Shown here piece after piece: positions 11,901 through 22,004 of a stretch of DNA of 64,000 nucleotides; the stretch's first letter is position 1, and the number at the start of each line of letters is the position of its first letter. A program made the translations under genes and the position numbers. The notes beneath the pieces are model-generated. The model searched no databases. It was given only the letters and a program-made list of their open reading frames with translations, and was not told the DNA's origin. The DNA comes from Plectosphaerella cucumerina (taxonomy: Eukaryota; Ascomycota; Sordariomycetes; Glomerellales; Plectosphaerellaceae), in assembly GCA_020746995.1 (NCBI GenBank), contig JAGPXD010000004.1:682001-746000 (forward strand), written 5' to 3'.

Positions 11901-14147
11901 ACAGTCATCGTACGATTTCCCTCGCCGTGGCGTTTCTGCTTGCCCACCGGTCCCCGACGAGACACGGAGACAGCCACGAGGACAGGGATGCGATGGGCCA
12001 GACCCCAGTCCAGGCGACAGGCCCTGGGCGACGAGTCCCCCAGGCCGAAGGGGAGGGGGGGGGGGTGTCAAGGGGGCAGCAGAGGGGCAGATTTCAGGCA
12101 GATCGCCGAGCATTCATTCAAACCAACAACGGACGACGAGCGACGACACAAACGACGACCAACGAACTACTGCGAGGCTATATCGGCCCGGTGGTGGGCG
12201 CCTGTCTTTGCTGCCCGCCCCTCGAACAAAACACATACGACTCTCCATCGACCATCGACGCACGCAACCCTCCAGACCCGAAAGCGAACAGTTCCGCCGC
12301 CCTCAAATGTCTCGCTTGCCTCGAGCCGCCTGGCAGTGCATATCGAGACTGGAATGGTCGCTGACTAACTCAAACTCTGTCTGCCTGCGTTGCTGGCGGT
12401 CCCATCGACGGAGCCAACTCCGAATTGTCTCCTCCGACGAGCTAGGGGGGAAGGAGAAAGCCGTCGGGGTAAAATTAGCTTGGGAACCTCCCTCACTTGT
12501 CAAGTTGTCCCGAGGACAGGATGGTCCGCCCTATCCCTATTTCGCCTGTCGTGTTCTGGTACGCTAGGGGAAAGGCAGACTCGACAGCTTGATGCCCGAC
12601 GGGCGGGCGGCGGCCGGGGGAGCGACACGCGACGGGGAGAGATGCCCGTCCCACGCCCACACCCACGCCCACACGGCCACATCCAGCCGAGGAACTGCGA
12701 GGAACCGCTCCCCCCATTCCTCTCCCCTAGCGCTGGGGCTAAAGCTAATCTCCTCCCCCCCAGGGCGGCCCCCAGCCATCATCCCGTCCTTCGACAAAGG
12801 AATCGACACGCGGTTTCCACACCCGGTGCCGATTTTCACCCGGCATCCGCCTGCTAACAGGGCGAACGGCGTCGGATCTTGAGATGCTCTTTTCTTCTCA
12901 CACGCCCCCCGGTCAGAAACTCCAGCGTCCAGCGAGGACACACAGCCCTGAGCTACCGACCGAACGAACTTGCCTGAGCCTGGCTTGGCGCCAGCAACGT
13001 CCCGCCCCCGTCCGTTGACGCCTCCCAGGATGTCCCCTTGCTCAAGACGACCCTGAACACACGAGCATCCGGCAGATGGACTGATGGACGGGGTAACTCG
13101 AAGCCCGCGAGTCGCGAGGTCTAAACTTGTCGTCCGCCGTTTTCATGCTCATGCGTTTCCTCGCCTCCCCCGCAGCCGCCCTGCCGTTGCCAGAAATAAA
13201 GATCAGGCGAGGATCTGATCGTGAAGCATCTTCCAAAACACTGATCGGCCGTCCCTGCAACTCCCAAGCCCCCCCCTCCTCACCGCTATAGGCGCCGCGC
13301 TAGCGCTGAGATGTTTGCTTCGGCGGCGTGGATGCTCCGCGGTATGCATCTATCTACTCGCTACCATGGCTTGGAGACCGTCGACAGGCCCCATATGCCA
13401 TCTGACCGATCAGATGCCGCTTCTCGTCCGGGTCTCCTCTTCTCCAGCTGCTTCTTTTTCAGACGAGTAAAGCACGCTGCTCTGACGTGTCAGACCCGCG
13501 GATCGCCTCCGCCGCCGCCCCGATCCTGCGTTTAGACCGCTGCTTTGCCGTGTCTCAAAACTGAACCGCTCAGCCACTATGTGCCGTGTCTTGCCCCCAG
13601 GGACTGACCGTCAAGGGTCTGCAAAGGATGCAGGATCTCGCACCGGCGTGAAGCAAAGTGACAACCGACACGATCCGAGACCTGATTCATCAAGAGCCGG
13701 TCAGTCTCGATACGCGGCACGGCTCCGGAAGGATCTGCAAGGCCGGCCCCCGCTGGGATCCCGTCATCGTGATCGCCCAGGCACTCTCCCCTTACCGTCA
13801 AACAACCACCATATGGCATAATCAATAGATCCAAAAAGGAGACTTGGGTTTATACTAGATCGTGGGTATCTGATCATGTCAATCCCGCCATTCTACCGCT
13901 GCCGCGCGCGGAGGGCGATGCTCCCGAGACTAGCGCCATGGGAAGTCGAGATCCCGCGGACCCTGCATGCGTCCCCTGGACCATCTCGGCCGATCACCAC
14001 CATTTTGGCCGGCCGCGGGGGACTCCTCACGGCGGAAACATGCAAGATGGTCTCGCGGCTATCTTCCCGTCTGCAGACTCCTCTGTCTTGGCAGGTGTCG
14101 TCTGACATGCAACCTTGACCGCCTCCCTCCCTCGCCCGTCCGTCCCC
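5913..14147. other. 8.2-kb GC-rich stretch without recognisable genes
   Basis: Between the convergent nsdD-like and glutamate-cysteine ligase genes I find no ORF with family features, credible codon use or consistent introns. Long frames such as 11081-12364 (+) and 7695-8426 (-) overlap other frames of equal length and have Arg/Pro/Ser-rich low-information sequence, as expected by chance in GC-rich DNA. The DNA is not AT-rich and I see no transposon ends. It contains several G-rich tracts. It could hold long non-coding RNAs or distant regulatory DNA; the sequence alone does not say. Confidence 0.5.
6769..6792 (+). repeat. Homopolymer tract of 24 G
   Basis: An uninterrupted run of 24 guanines lies about 860 bp after the stop codon of the nsdD-like gene. 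Together with the C tract upstream at 2095-2117 it places G-quadruplex-capable homopolymers on both sides of that gene, in opposite strand orientation. Shorter runs of about 10-11 G occur at 7009-7018 and 12055-12065. Confidence 0.9.
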
Positions 14148-16450
14148 TCACTTGTCACTACCGCCGCAGCCGCCGCGGAAGTTTCCCAGCAGTCTCTCGA
14201 GCCCCCGGATGCCCGTGTCCCTGAACCCCTGGCCGCTGACCTCGCGCTCGCCGACGGTCAACACGGCGGCGACGAGGTCCTTCTGGATCTCGTCGTCGAC
14301 GACGCTGTCCTGCTTGTAGGCCGGGTGGGAGGCGACAAAGTCGCGGATCCAGCGGGCGGCCGTGTCGAGCTTGCCGCTGGCGCGCTGGCTGACGAGGCGC
14401 AGGTACGTGTCAAGCTCGCAGCGGGTCTGGACGTCGACGTTGACGCCGTCCAGGTAGCTCTCGACCAGGGGCACAAGACCCGGGAAGGTGCCGTCGGGGC
14501 GGCCGTTGATGATCTCGTCGACTGACATTTCCTCGTACTCATCTTCGACGGGGCCGACGGGAGTGGGAGGCCGGCTGGGGGCGCGAGAGCCTGGGCGGGA
14601 GCCGGGGCGAGACTCGAGGCCGTTGCTGGCACCGCGGGTGTGGCGGGCGGCGAAGAGGTTGCGGCGGAAGTGGAAGCGCTCATTGAGGACGGCGTCGACG
14701 GCGTGGGCGCGCTCCATATTCTCGTCGACTTTGGTGATGGGAATGTAAAAGTTGAGGTCAAAGGAGAGGATGGCGCGGGTGACGAGGACCATGAAGACGG
14801 AGAAGGCGGCGTTTTCGAAGTCTGTAATCTGGATCTCCATGGGGCGGAACTCAACGCGCCAGCCGATGCTGTTGTCGGCCGGGGGCGGCTTGAAGCGCAT
14901 GTGCTGCCAGTTTGTGGACTGGATGTTCTCAAAGTGGTCCGTCTTGGCGAGGTCGAGCTCCTGCAGGTCCTCGGAGAAGATGACGATGGGGTCGCGGATG
15001 AAGAGGTGGGCGAAGTGGGTGGCGAGGCGGTCGTCCATGCCTCCGTCGAGGAGCTGGGACTTTATGGCCTCGTCGACGACGAGGTTGGGGTCCATGTACT
15101 CCTGGCGCAGGCGGGGGTCGGTGGAGATGTAGGTCGAGTTGGAGGCGTAGCGGGACTTTGGGATGCGCCAGCGGTCGTTCTTCAGGGGCTGATGAAGTCA
15201 GGGGAAGCTCTTTTCGGGGTCTGGGGGGAGTGCTGGGGGTACCTTCTCGCCCAACTCCTCGGGCGTCCTGTCGTCGACGGCGCGGCTGATCTGGTTCCAC
15301 CGCACGTCCGTGTTGGCGAGGAAGCCCTTGTACACGGGCGTGGCGGCGGTAAGGGCCAGCATGATGGGGCCGATGGGACTGAGCTGGTCATACAGCTTGC
15401 GGCCCTCGGTGATGTTCTTGGCCTGGAAGGTGATCTGGAGACAGCAGCTGCCCATGCCAAAGGCCATGGCGTCCATGTGGATGAAGTCATCCGGCGCGGC
15501 GCCTCCGGAGCGCACATCCTCGTCCTCAGGCCAGGTGTGCAGGTCGCGATTGACGGTGGGATCCCGCCAGGGGACGGGGGTGTTCACGTCGTGGAAGACG
15601 GGGACGTTGACCTGGACCTTGCGGCCGCGGCGGGAGCGGATGTTGGCGGCGAGGGTGGGGAAGCGGATGTGAGGGTTGGCGATCTCATCGGGGACGAACT
15701 GGGAGCGCAGGCGGGGACCGGAGGGGGGGTAGTAGGGGTCGGTGAAGTCGCCGGGGCAGCCGAGGCGGGGGAAGGTGGTGAGGGTGATGGGATACTCGTC
15801 GGCGCGCATGTGGTCCTTTGCGATGCGTCGGCGGAGCTTCATGTCGGGCTCGACGCCGAGGAGCTCTTTGAAGCCGATGCCCCAGGGCTTGCCGGGGGTG
15901 GCCTCGAGCATGAAGCGGCCGAACTCGGGATGGAAGACGGGGAGGGTGACGGGGGGTTCGGGGGCGTCGGCCTCGGCCTCGGCCTCCTGGAGACGCCTGC
16001 GCTTAGCGGCGGGCTCGTCGGCGGCAGCGGCATCGGCGGCGGCATCGCCGTTGGGGACGACGGACTCGCCGCTGCCGTTGGTTGTGGTCTCCTTGGCCAG
16101 CTCGGGGCTGTGGGCGAGGGCATCTAGGATCTCTGCCTGGCGGAGGGAGAGGCGGACCTTGGGGTCGTCTTTTGTATAGGTGACGACGAGGTACTCGACC
16201 TCGTCGCCCCAGAGGAGGGCATCGCGTTCTTTGCCTTTGGCTTTGTTCCAGATCTCGAGGAGTTGCTGGGGGTGTCAGTGTCCGGAAGAGGGGGGCTGGA
16301 GGGGAAGACGGACTTTGATACCCCACTCGCGGACCTGCTGGGCGTTCTTACGGGCTTCCGGCCATTCGAGGGCGGTGCCCAGGGCTCTGTGAGGGATGTC
16401 AGTGATGAGAAGAGAGATTGATGAGAGGTCGGGACCCACAGGAGACCCAT
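14148..16450 (-). CDS. gsh1: Glutamate-cysteine ligase catalytic subunit (gamma-glutamylcysteine synthetase)
   Basis: The cytosolic enzyme joins glutamate and cysteine with ATP in the first, rate-limiting step of glutathione synthesis. Exons read 16450-16440, 16386-16314, 16265-15243 and 15188-14148, giving 715 residues, in the normal range for eukaryotic GCS. The N-terminus has the expected start MGLLALGTALEW, split by an intron after 11 nt. Family landmarks are the acidic metal/glutamate segment GDEVEYLVV (about 48-56), the HPEFGRFMLEATPG signature (about 140-152), MGSCCLQ near residue 303 and WRVEFRPMEIQ in the C-terminal half. The second intron starts with the uncommon donor GTCCGT. A low-complexity Ala/Asp patch near 85-110 and an Arg-Pro-Ser loop late in the protein are typical lineage-specific inserts. 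Glutathione genes are usually induced by AP-1/Yap1 factors, but I did not find a clear Yap1 site in the promoter. Confidence 0.95.
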
Positions 16451-18031
16451 GCTTGGATGGGTGAGGGGAGGGTTGTGGTGATGACGTCTTTGGCGGCTGG
16501 GGTGTCGACTGAGCGATTAAGCGGTGGGACGTCAAGCCGAGGACGTGGGAGTGAGAATGAGCGAGATGAGATGAGGTGTGACTCTTGGAGAGATGAGGTC
16601 GGAAAGTGTGTAGAGTCGGAGTGAAGTCGGGATGAGGGGAGGCGCGGGCTTTCCGAGGTCCAGCCGTGACCGTGACCGGCGGGCGAGACTGGCGGCGAGT
16701 CAAAACCGAAGGAAAGCTCCGGCGTCGGTGGCAGCGAGACGGCACGGGCCGGGACCCAACAGTCTGTTCCGGGGCGGGTGGGCGGCAGCAGGCAGGTTTG
16801 AACTTGAGGGTCCGGAGGCAAACTGCGCAATGGTGATGTGATGGAAGGTTGATCTTCGAGGATGGCCGCGACGTGCGTGAAGAACGGGCCTGGCCTGGAC
16901 TGTCGTCGGAGTTTACTGCTAGTTTATAGTGCCGCCGAAAGAAACGTATGGGCTCCGTAGCTTAAAACCCCTCGGCCCACGGACCCGGCTTGTTCATCCC
17001 GCGGCTGGGCGGGTGGTGATTGGAGAGGATGTGGTCAGGGACTCGATCACGCAAGAGGCATCCCGCGTGGGAGGTGCAGGAGTAGGTGCCTGATGGGAGG
17101 GGCCGACGTCAGAGGGCTGGACTGGGCCGGTTGCGCGTGAGGACGACGATGGTGAGAGTTGCAGTCGTGGTTGAGGGGTGAAGGGAGGTTTTCTGAGTCT
17201 GGGTGGTGGTGGTGCTACGGGCTGATATGGATTAGCAAGCAGATGCCCCATACCGCGGGGTCGTTTCGCGTCGTCGCGGCAAGATCAAATGGCTGATGGA
17301 TTTTTTTCTTTCCTCGGGCCGGCCTAGAGCGTGCGCCGCGCATCTCGGGGCAGAAACCGGGTCCCTGTACTCGTACTTCTGCAACTGCAGTGGGGTATTC
17401 TTTTCGGGAGCAAGCGCGCGGGTCAGGTCATGTCCCCTCTCCTCTCTCAACTGGATTTTTTCTATTTTCCCCCCTCTTGTTGGCTTACGATGATTGCTAA
17501 GCAACGGGAGGCTGAAGGGCGTGTTGTATCCCCGCCTGTGGTCAAGATGGGAGATGGCGGGGTATTACAGGTAACCGTGCAGAAAGGCGCTGAATCATCT
17601 GTTTTTGGGGTGCCAATTGCTTGTGAGAGATTGTATGAGGCAGACACACAAGGCAGCACGAGAATGAGACTGGGATAGTGAGTCCAATTGACCGACGCCG
17701 GACCCGGAGTGAGGCGCCGGTGTGGAGATGTCGGGGACGTCACCGCGGCTGAACAGCACAAACCGGTCTCGTGATCGGGGCGTGCCCGACATCTGCCACC
17801 GTCTGCAAAACACCAAGACCTACAAAAACAAAATACATACAACACCGGGCATTCGCTGGTCGTCACCGACCCAACTACTACTCCGGCCCTCATTGGCTTG
17901 ACTCTGGGAGAGCGGACGGGATCCCGTATTTTCCAATGGGTATGGTCGTATGTGCTTACTTACCGGAGTGGCACGGCTCTTGACAGATTGGAAGTCAATG
18001 CCGATCGACCATTGATGTGTCACATTACTTT
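16451..18031. other. Intergenic region holding the glutamate-cysteine ligase promoter
   Basis: This 1.6-kb stretch lies between the start of the glutamate-cysteine ligase gene and the 3' end of the omega-amidase gene, both on the minus strand. No gene is recognisable. It should carry the ligase promoter and 5' leader and the terminator of the omega-amidase gene. Confidence 0.6.
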
Positions 18032-19102
18032 CTACTTCTTCCCCGGGGCCCCGGGCTCCTCAAATCGCACATCCCCCTTGCTCACGTCCGGGTACACGTC
18101 GAAGCGCCGCTGCGTCGTCAGCGGGATGTTGCGCCTCACTTCCGCGATGCGCGCTCCATCTAACTCCCACACCACAATATCCTCCTTCTCCTCCGTCTCG
18201 GCCACGACCTGCGCCAGAGGATCAAGGATCATGCTGTGTCCGTAGGCGTGGTAGGGTCCGTCCATGTCCCGCGCCGGGCTGCACATGGCCACGTACATTT
18301 GGTTGTCGAGCGCCCGACCCTGCGCGAGCAGCTTCCAGTGCAGAGGGCCCGTTGTCAGGTTGAATGCCCCCGGATAGATGAGGGCGAAGCAGCCCTCGCG
18401 CGCCGCGATGGTCGCTGGCTCGGGGAAGCGCACGTCATAGCAAATGCCCACCAAGATGCGTCCGTACTCCGGCAGGTCGACGATGGTCACCTTGTTCCCT
18501 GGGCTGAGCACGTCAGATTCGCGGAACGTGATCTTCCCCGGGATGTCAATGTCGAAAAGGTGTGTCTTGCGGTGTGTGGCGAGGAGCTCGCCGGCGGGGC
18601 CAAAGGTCAGGGATGTGTTGTAGTAGAGTTTCTTGTCGGTAGCCGGGTCAACCTCGAGCTCGGGAATGGAGCCGCCGACGAGGTAGACGCCTGCGTCGGC
18701 GGCCATGGACGAAAGGGCGTGGAAGGAGGGGGATGTTTCGGCCGAGGGCGGGGAGGGGAGGAGCTGCTCGGCGTAGCGGGGGAAGAAGTCGGTGCCGTAG
18801 GGGGAGTTGAAGATCTCGGGGAGGACGATGATGCGAGCGCCGAGACGGGCGGCTTCGAGGACCTTTGTGCGGGCGCGGGCGAGGTTGGCGGACTTGTCGG
18901 CGCCCGAGGCGAGCTGCACGCAGGCGAGCTTGACGGGCTGTTTGAGGGGGGAGGCGGCGGACGACATGGTGCGGAGGGGGGGAGCTCGGAGGGGGGTTCG
19001 GAGGGTCGTTCGGGTCGGGCGAGGGAAGAGCGTGAACGGTCGGGATGTCGGGGCTCGGAGCGGGAGGGAGAGGACGGCGAGCGCGCGGGATGGCGTTCGC
19101 AT
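18032..19102 (-). CDS. Omega-amidase / Nit2-type carbon-nitrogen hydrolase
   Basis: A nitrilase-superfamily amidase of the Nit2 (yeast Nit3) type. Such enzymes hydrolyse alpha-ketoglutaramate and alpha-ketosuccinamate, repairing or recycling products of glutamine and asparagine transamination. It is intronless, 356 residues. The catalytic triad is visible as Glu96 (VLPEIF), Lys179 (THRKTH) and Cys221 (GICYDVRFPE). Residues 1-45 are Arg/Pro/Ser/Thr-rich with no acidic residue, like a mitochondrial presequence, and are followed by a second ATG (Met46) at the usual cytosolic N-terminus. Use of both starts would give mitochondrial and cytosolic forms. The substrate is inferred from overall similarity to Nit2 rather than to cyanide hydratases or Nit1. 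Confidence 0.92.
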   Translation of the reverse strand: MRTPSRALAVLSLPLRAPTSRPFTLFPRPTRTTLRTPLRAPPLRTMSSAASPLKQPVKLACVQLASGADKSANLARARTKVLEAARLGARIIVLPEIFNSPYGTDFFPRYAEQLLPSPPSAETSPSFHALSSMAADAGVYLVGGSIPELEVDPATDKKLYYNTSLTFGPAGELLATHRKTHLFDIDIPGKITFRESDVLSPGNKVTIVDLPEYGRILVGICYDVRFPEPATIAAREGCFALIYPGAFNLTTGPLHWKLLAQGRALDNQMYVAMCSPARDMDGPYHAYGHSMILDPLAQVVAETEEKEDIVVWELDGARIAEVRRNIPLTTQRRFDVYPDVSKGDVRFEEPGAPGKK

Positions 19103-20299
19103 GTTGTGGTGTGGTGGTGGGATGCAGATGGAGGGGAGGTTGAGTCTGTCTGCTCCGACTATCGATGTCGCGATCGGCGTGACGTCCGTCGACGCCGATG
19201 AGGGGAGGAGCTACCCCACATGCTCTTGCCCGCACTGGAATAACAAACAGCACAGCACAGAGCTCAAACGGCCATCACTCACCAAAAAGACAGGACTTGA
19301 AGTTTTAGAATTGAACGGGCTGTACTGCTCCACTTGATCCCTCGGTCCTCTTGGTCAATTGACCTCAAGACCATCGTTCGACCCCGACGCCGGTGTCAAC
19401 CCTTGGCGCGTCGCAAGCATGGAACGAATCGGGCAAGACACTGTATCCCCTTGCGTCTGCTGCCACTCGGCACGCTCATCTTACTACAGCATCGCCTCGG
19501 CCCAGCAGCCTGAGCTCAACAGCGCGTGAGCAAAAGAGGCACCCTCGGCACGCGAATATGGCCTTGTTTAGGAAATCACAGCGTCGCAGCGGAGGATGCA
19601 GGTTCCCCAGCGTCGCACTCAACGCTTTGGACACGGGGAAGCCCGAGGATCTGCGGGGGACCAACCGACTGCCCTGTGCGTGCTGTTGCTGAGCCCGTTC
19701 CTGGTTATCCGCTGCACTGGGAGGCAGACAGCTCAGGCACTGGGGCATTCAGCCCGAGAGCCAGAAGCTATACCCAGAGCATCAGCCGCCAGGACAATGT
19801 CTTTGACGTGACCGCCTCTCGGGTCTCTCCCGCCCGATGCGGGAGTCTAGAATCGGAGGTCATTGTTCCAGCTGTTCTGACAGAAGACAAATTCCCAGCG
19901 CGACAGTGGTGAAGAAAGGCCCCACAACTCGAGTCGCGGGGACACTGACGAATGGGCGCCGGTCGCTGTCCGTTTTGGGTCCGGCGCGCTGGCTGCTGCT
20001 GCGACCCGACTCGACTCGATCATATGACAGACCGAGGTTCACATGCGACAGACAGATCTGAAGCGTCCGAGCTGCTGCCCTGACCCCCTGCCTTTTGCGC
20101 CGACAAAGAGCCTACCACTGTGTCCGACTCCGTCTGGATGATATAAGATCAATCCCCCATTCCCGCACTCCCCCACCGCCCCCGGATTTTCCCTTCTTCA
20201 CATTCAGCAACCTGCATCTCCCATCTCCGTCATCCCGATCTCCCGACCCGTCGCCAACACCAACACCACCACAGCACCACCGTCGCACACATCGCCACA
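19103..20299. other. Divergent promoter region between omega-amidase and SCP-2 genes
   Basis: A 1.2-kb intergenic stretch between two divergently transcribed genes. No gene is recognisable. The end next to the SCP-2 gene has a TATA-like box and a strongly CT-rich leader (about 20150-20290) typical of well-expressed fungal genes. Confidence 0.6.
20141..20147 (+). promoter_or_regulatory. TATA-like box of the SCP-2 gene
   Basis: The sequence ATATAAG lies 153 bp before the ATG of the SCP-2 gene and is followed by a long CT-rich run, the usual layout of highly expressed filamentous-fungal promoters. Assigned by position and sequence only. Confidence 0.45.
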
Positions 20300-20789
20300 A
20301 TGTCTCTCAAGGATGGTAAGCAGCCAACACAACCCCCCTTGCAAAACATCCCCTCGCTAACTTTCCCCCCAGACAAGTTCCCCTCCTCCGCCGCCTTCGA
20401 CGTCATCAACGAGACCCTGAGCGCCAGCGACGCCGACCGCAAGGACGCCATCAACCAGGCCAAGGCCCTCTTCGGCTTCCAGATCAAGAACTCGGCCGGC
20501 GAGGTCGGCGAGTGGCACATTGACCTCAAGGAGTCCGGAAAGGTCGGCAAGGGTCTCGGTGGAAAGCCCAACGGTAGGACACCCTGCACTGCCTTACGCG
20601 CAACCCTCCCTCTAATGCTTCTCAGTCACCCTCGCCCTCTCCGACGCCGACTTTGCCCAGCTCGTCGCCGGCAAGGCCAACGCCCAGAAGCTCTTCATGT
20701 CCGGAAAGCTCAAGCTCAAGGGCGACATCATGAAGGCTACCAAGATGGAGCCCATCATGAAGAAGGCCCAGGGCAAGGCCAAGCTGTGA
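20300..20789 (+). CDS. SCP-2 sterol-carrier domain protein, peroxisomal
   Basis: A stand-alone sterol carrier protein 2 domain (lipid-binding fold), which in fungi carries acyl-CoAs or sterols in the peroxisome matrix. Exons 20300-20315, 20373-20573 and 20626-20789 give 126 residues, the normal size for fungal SCP-2-like proteins. Both introns have good sites: GTAAG with a GCTAAC branch site, and GTAGGA. Residues 4-125 cover the domain, including the FQIKNSAGEVGEWHIDLK strand region and the Lys-rich helix before the end. The last three residues, AKL, match the type 1 peroxisomal targeting signal. The CACAATG start context and CT-rich leader suggest strong expression. Confidence 0.93.
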
Positions 20790-22004
20790 GCGCGCCCCAT
20801 ACCATGCGCGGGGAGACGAAGGACTGCATTGCAATGAAGAATACCCTGTACTCTATCTACGACACACGCGTCTTGGATACGCCCGGCTGGCACGCCGTCT
20901 GTTGGAAGTTTGGTGCATCGCATATTTACCCGACTGAATCAGAGAATCTGCATCCTCAATTAGTTTGCGAATGTGCCACGAGAGCCGTTGACTCGGGTGT
21001 TTCGAGATCGGCCTCGTTAGCGTGAGACTCGGTGGTGATGTCAGTGACATGTGCTAGGCCTAAGCTCGGGTACTTCCTCGGGCGGTGGACGTCGACTTGA
21101 CTAGAGGTACCTGTCGCGCCGGACTCCCGTAGGAGCGATGATCGGACGGACGCCTTCACCGACATGTTGTGAGATCGAAATTGAAACAATTATTTCGATT
21201 GCTGCATTTTGACTCGACTGGAAGCTCACAAAAGCAAGTGCACCAGCCGCAAGTCGCCCGTGTCAGCTCAGAACGACTGGCTCGCACTTTCGCTCCTAGA
21301 ATGACTAAGCAGATGCTTCCCGCAGTTTACCCGGCTCTCACTTGATTGGCCCCCCGTTCGCGCCTGCCTCAGGCAAACCACCCCGGAGCAGCTCCAAAAA
21401 GTGGACCGCCGCTTCCGTCTGCGCGCCCATTCCCCCTGTCCTTGCCAGATTTTCTTGGTGCTTCCACGTCCCTCGCCCGCTCGCTCGCACCAGACGGCAG
21501 GTCCCAAGGTCCCACTTCCACTCCCCGGCCGCCCTTGCCTGCCCTGCCCATCGAAAAAAACACACCCGCTTCCCGCTTCTTCAGTTGGAAGCTTCCCCTT
21601 CATCGCCGTCCGCCCTCCACGTCCTTCCATCCATCGACGACTGGACCATCAGGCATCCGGAAAAAGCCCCCTCTCGTCCGGGCCTCCGACACATTTCCCA
21701 TGTCCTTTTGATCTCTCTCCGCAGTCGACGCCCTTCCGGCTTTTCGTCCCCTTCCTCCCCTTGACAACCGGGCGAGCTTCTTCACACGCACCCCTTTTGC
21801 CGCCCTGCTTTTTCCTGTTTCTTTGTGTGTGGCCCCAGGCGGCCGCTCCTCATCCGCCGCGACGCGACCCGGCCTCCCGCCCATCGATACCGCGCGCCAT
21901 TCCCTGAGGCTCGAGCTCCCCTCATCTCCCCCGACCCTGTCGTCGTCGTCGCTCCCTGTCACATCATCAACAACAACAACGCCCGACAAAAGGCATCCAT
22001 CACC
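20790..22004. other. Intergenic region with the Nup2 promoter and leader
   Basis: A 1.2-kb region between two + strand genes. No gene is recognisable. From about 21350 it is pyrimidine-rich, and CAACAACAAC-type sequence directly precedes the Nup2 ATG, consistent with promoter and 5' leader. Confidence 0.6.

Noticed and set aside
11081..12364. 427-residue plus-strand frame in the gene desert
   Set aside because: It overlaps a 337-residue frame in another phase and has no domain and unusual composition; such frames are expected in GC-rich DNA.
14640..16127. 495-residue plus-strand frame antisense to glutamate-cysteine ligase
   Set aside because: Low-information Gly/Val/Glu/Asp composition; it crosses the real exon/intron structure of a firmly identified gene.
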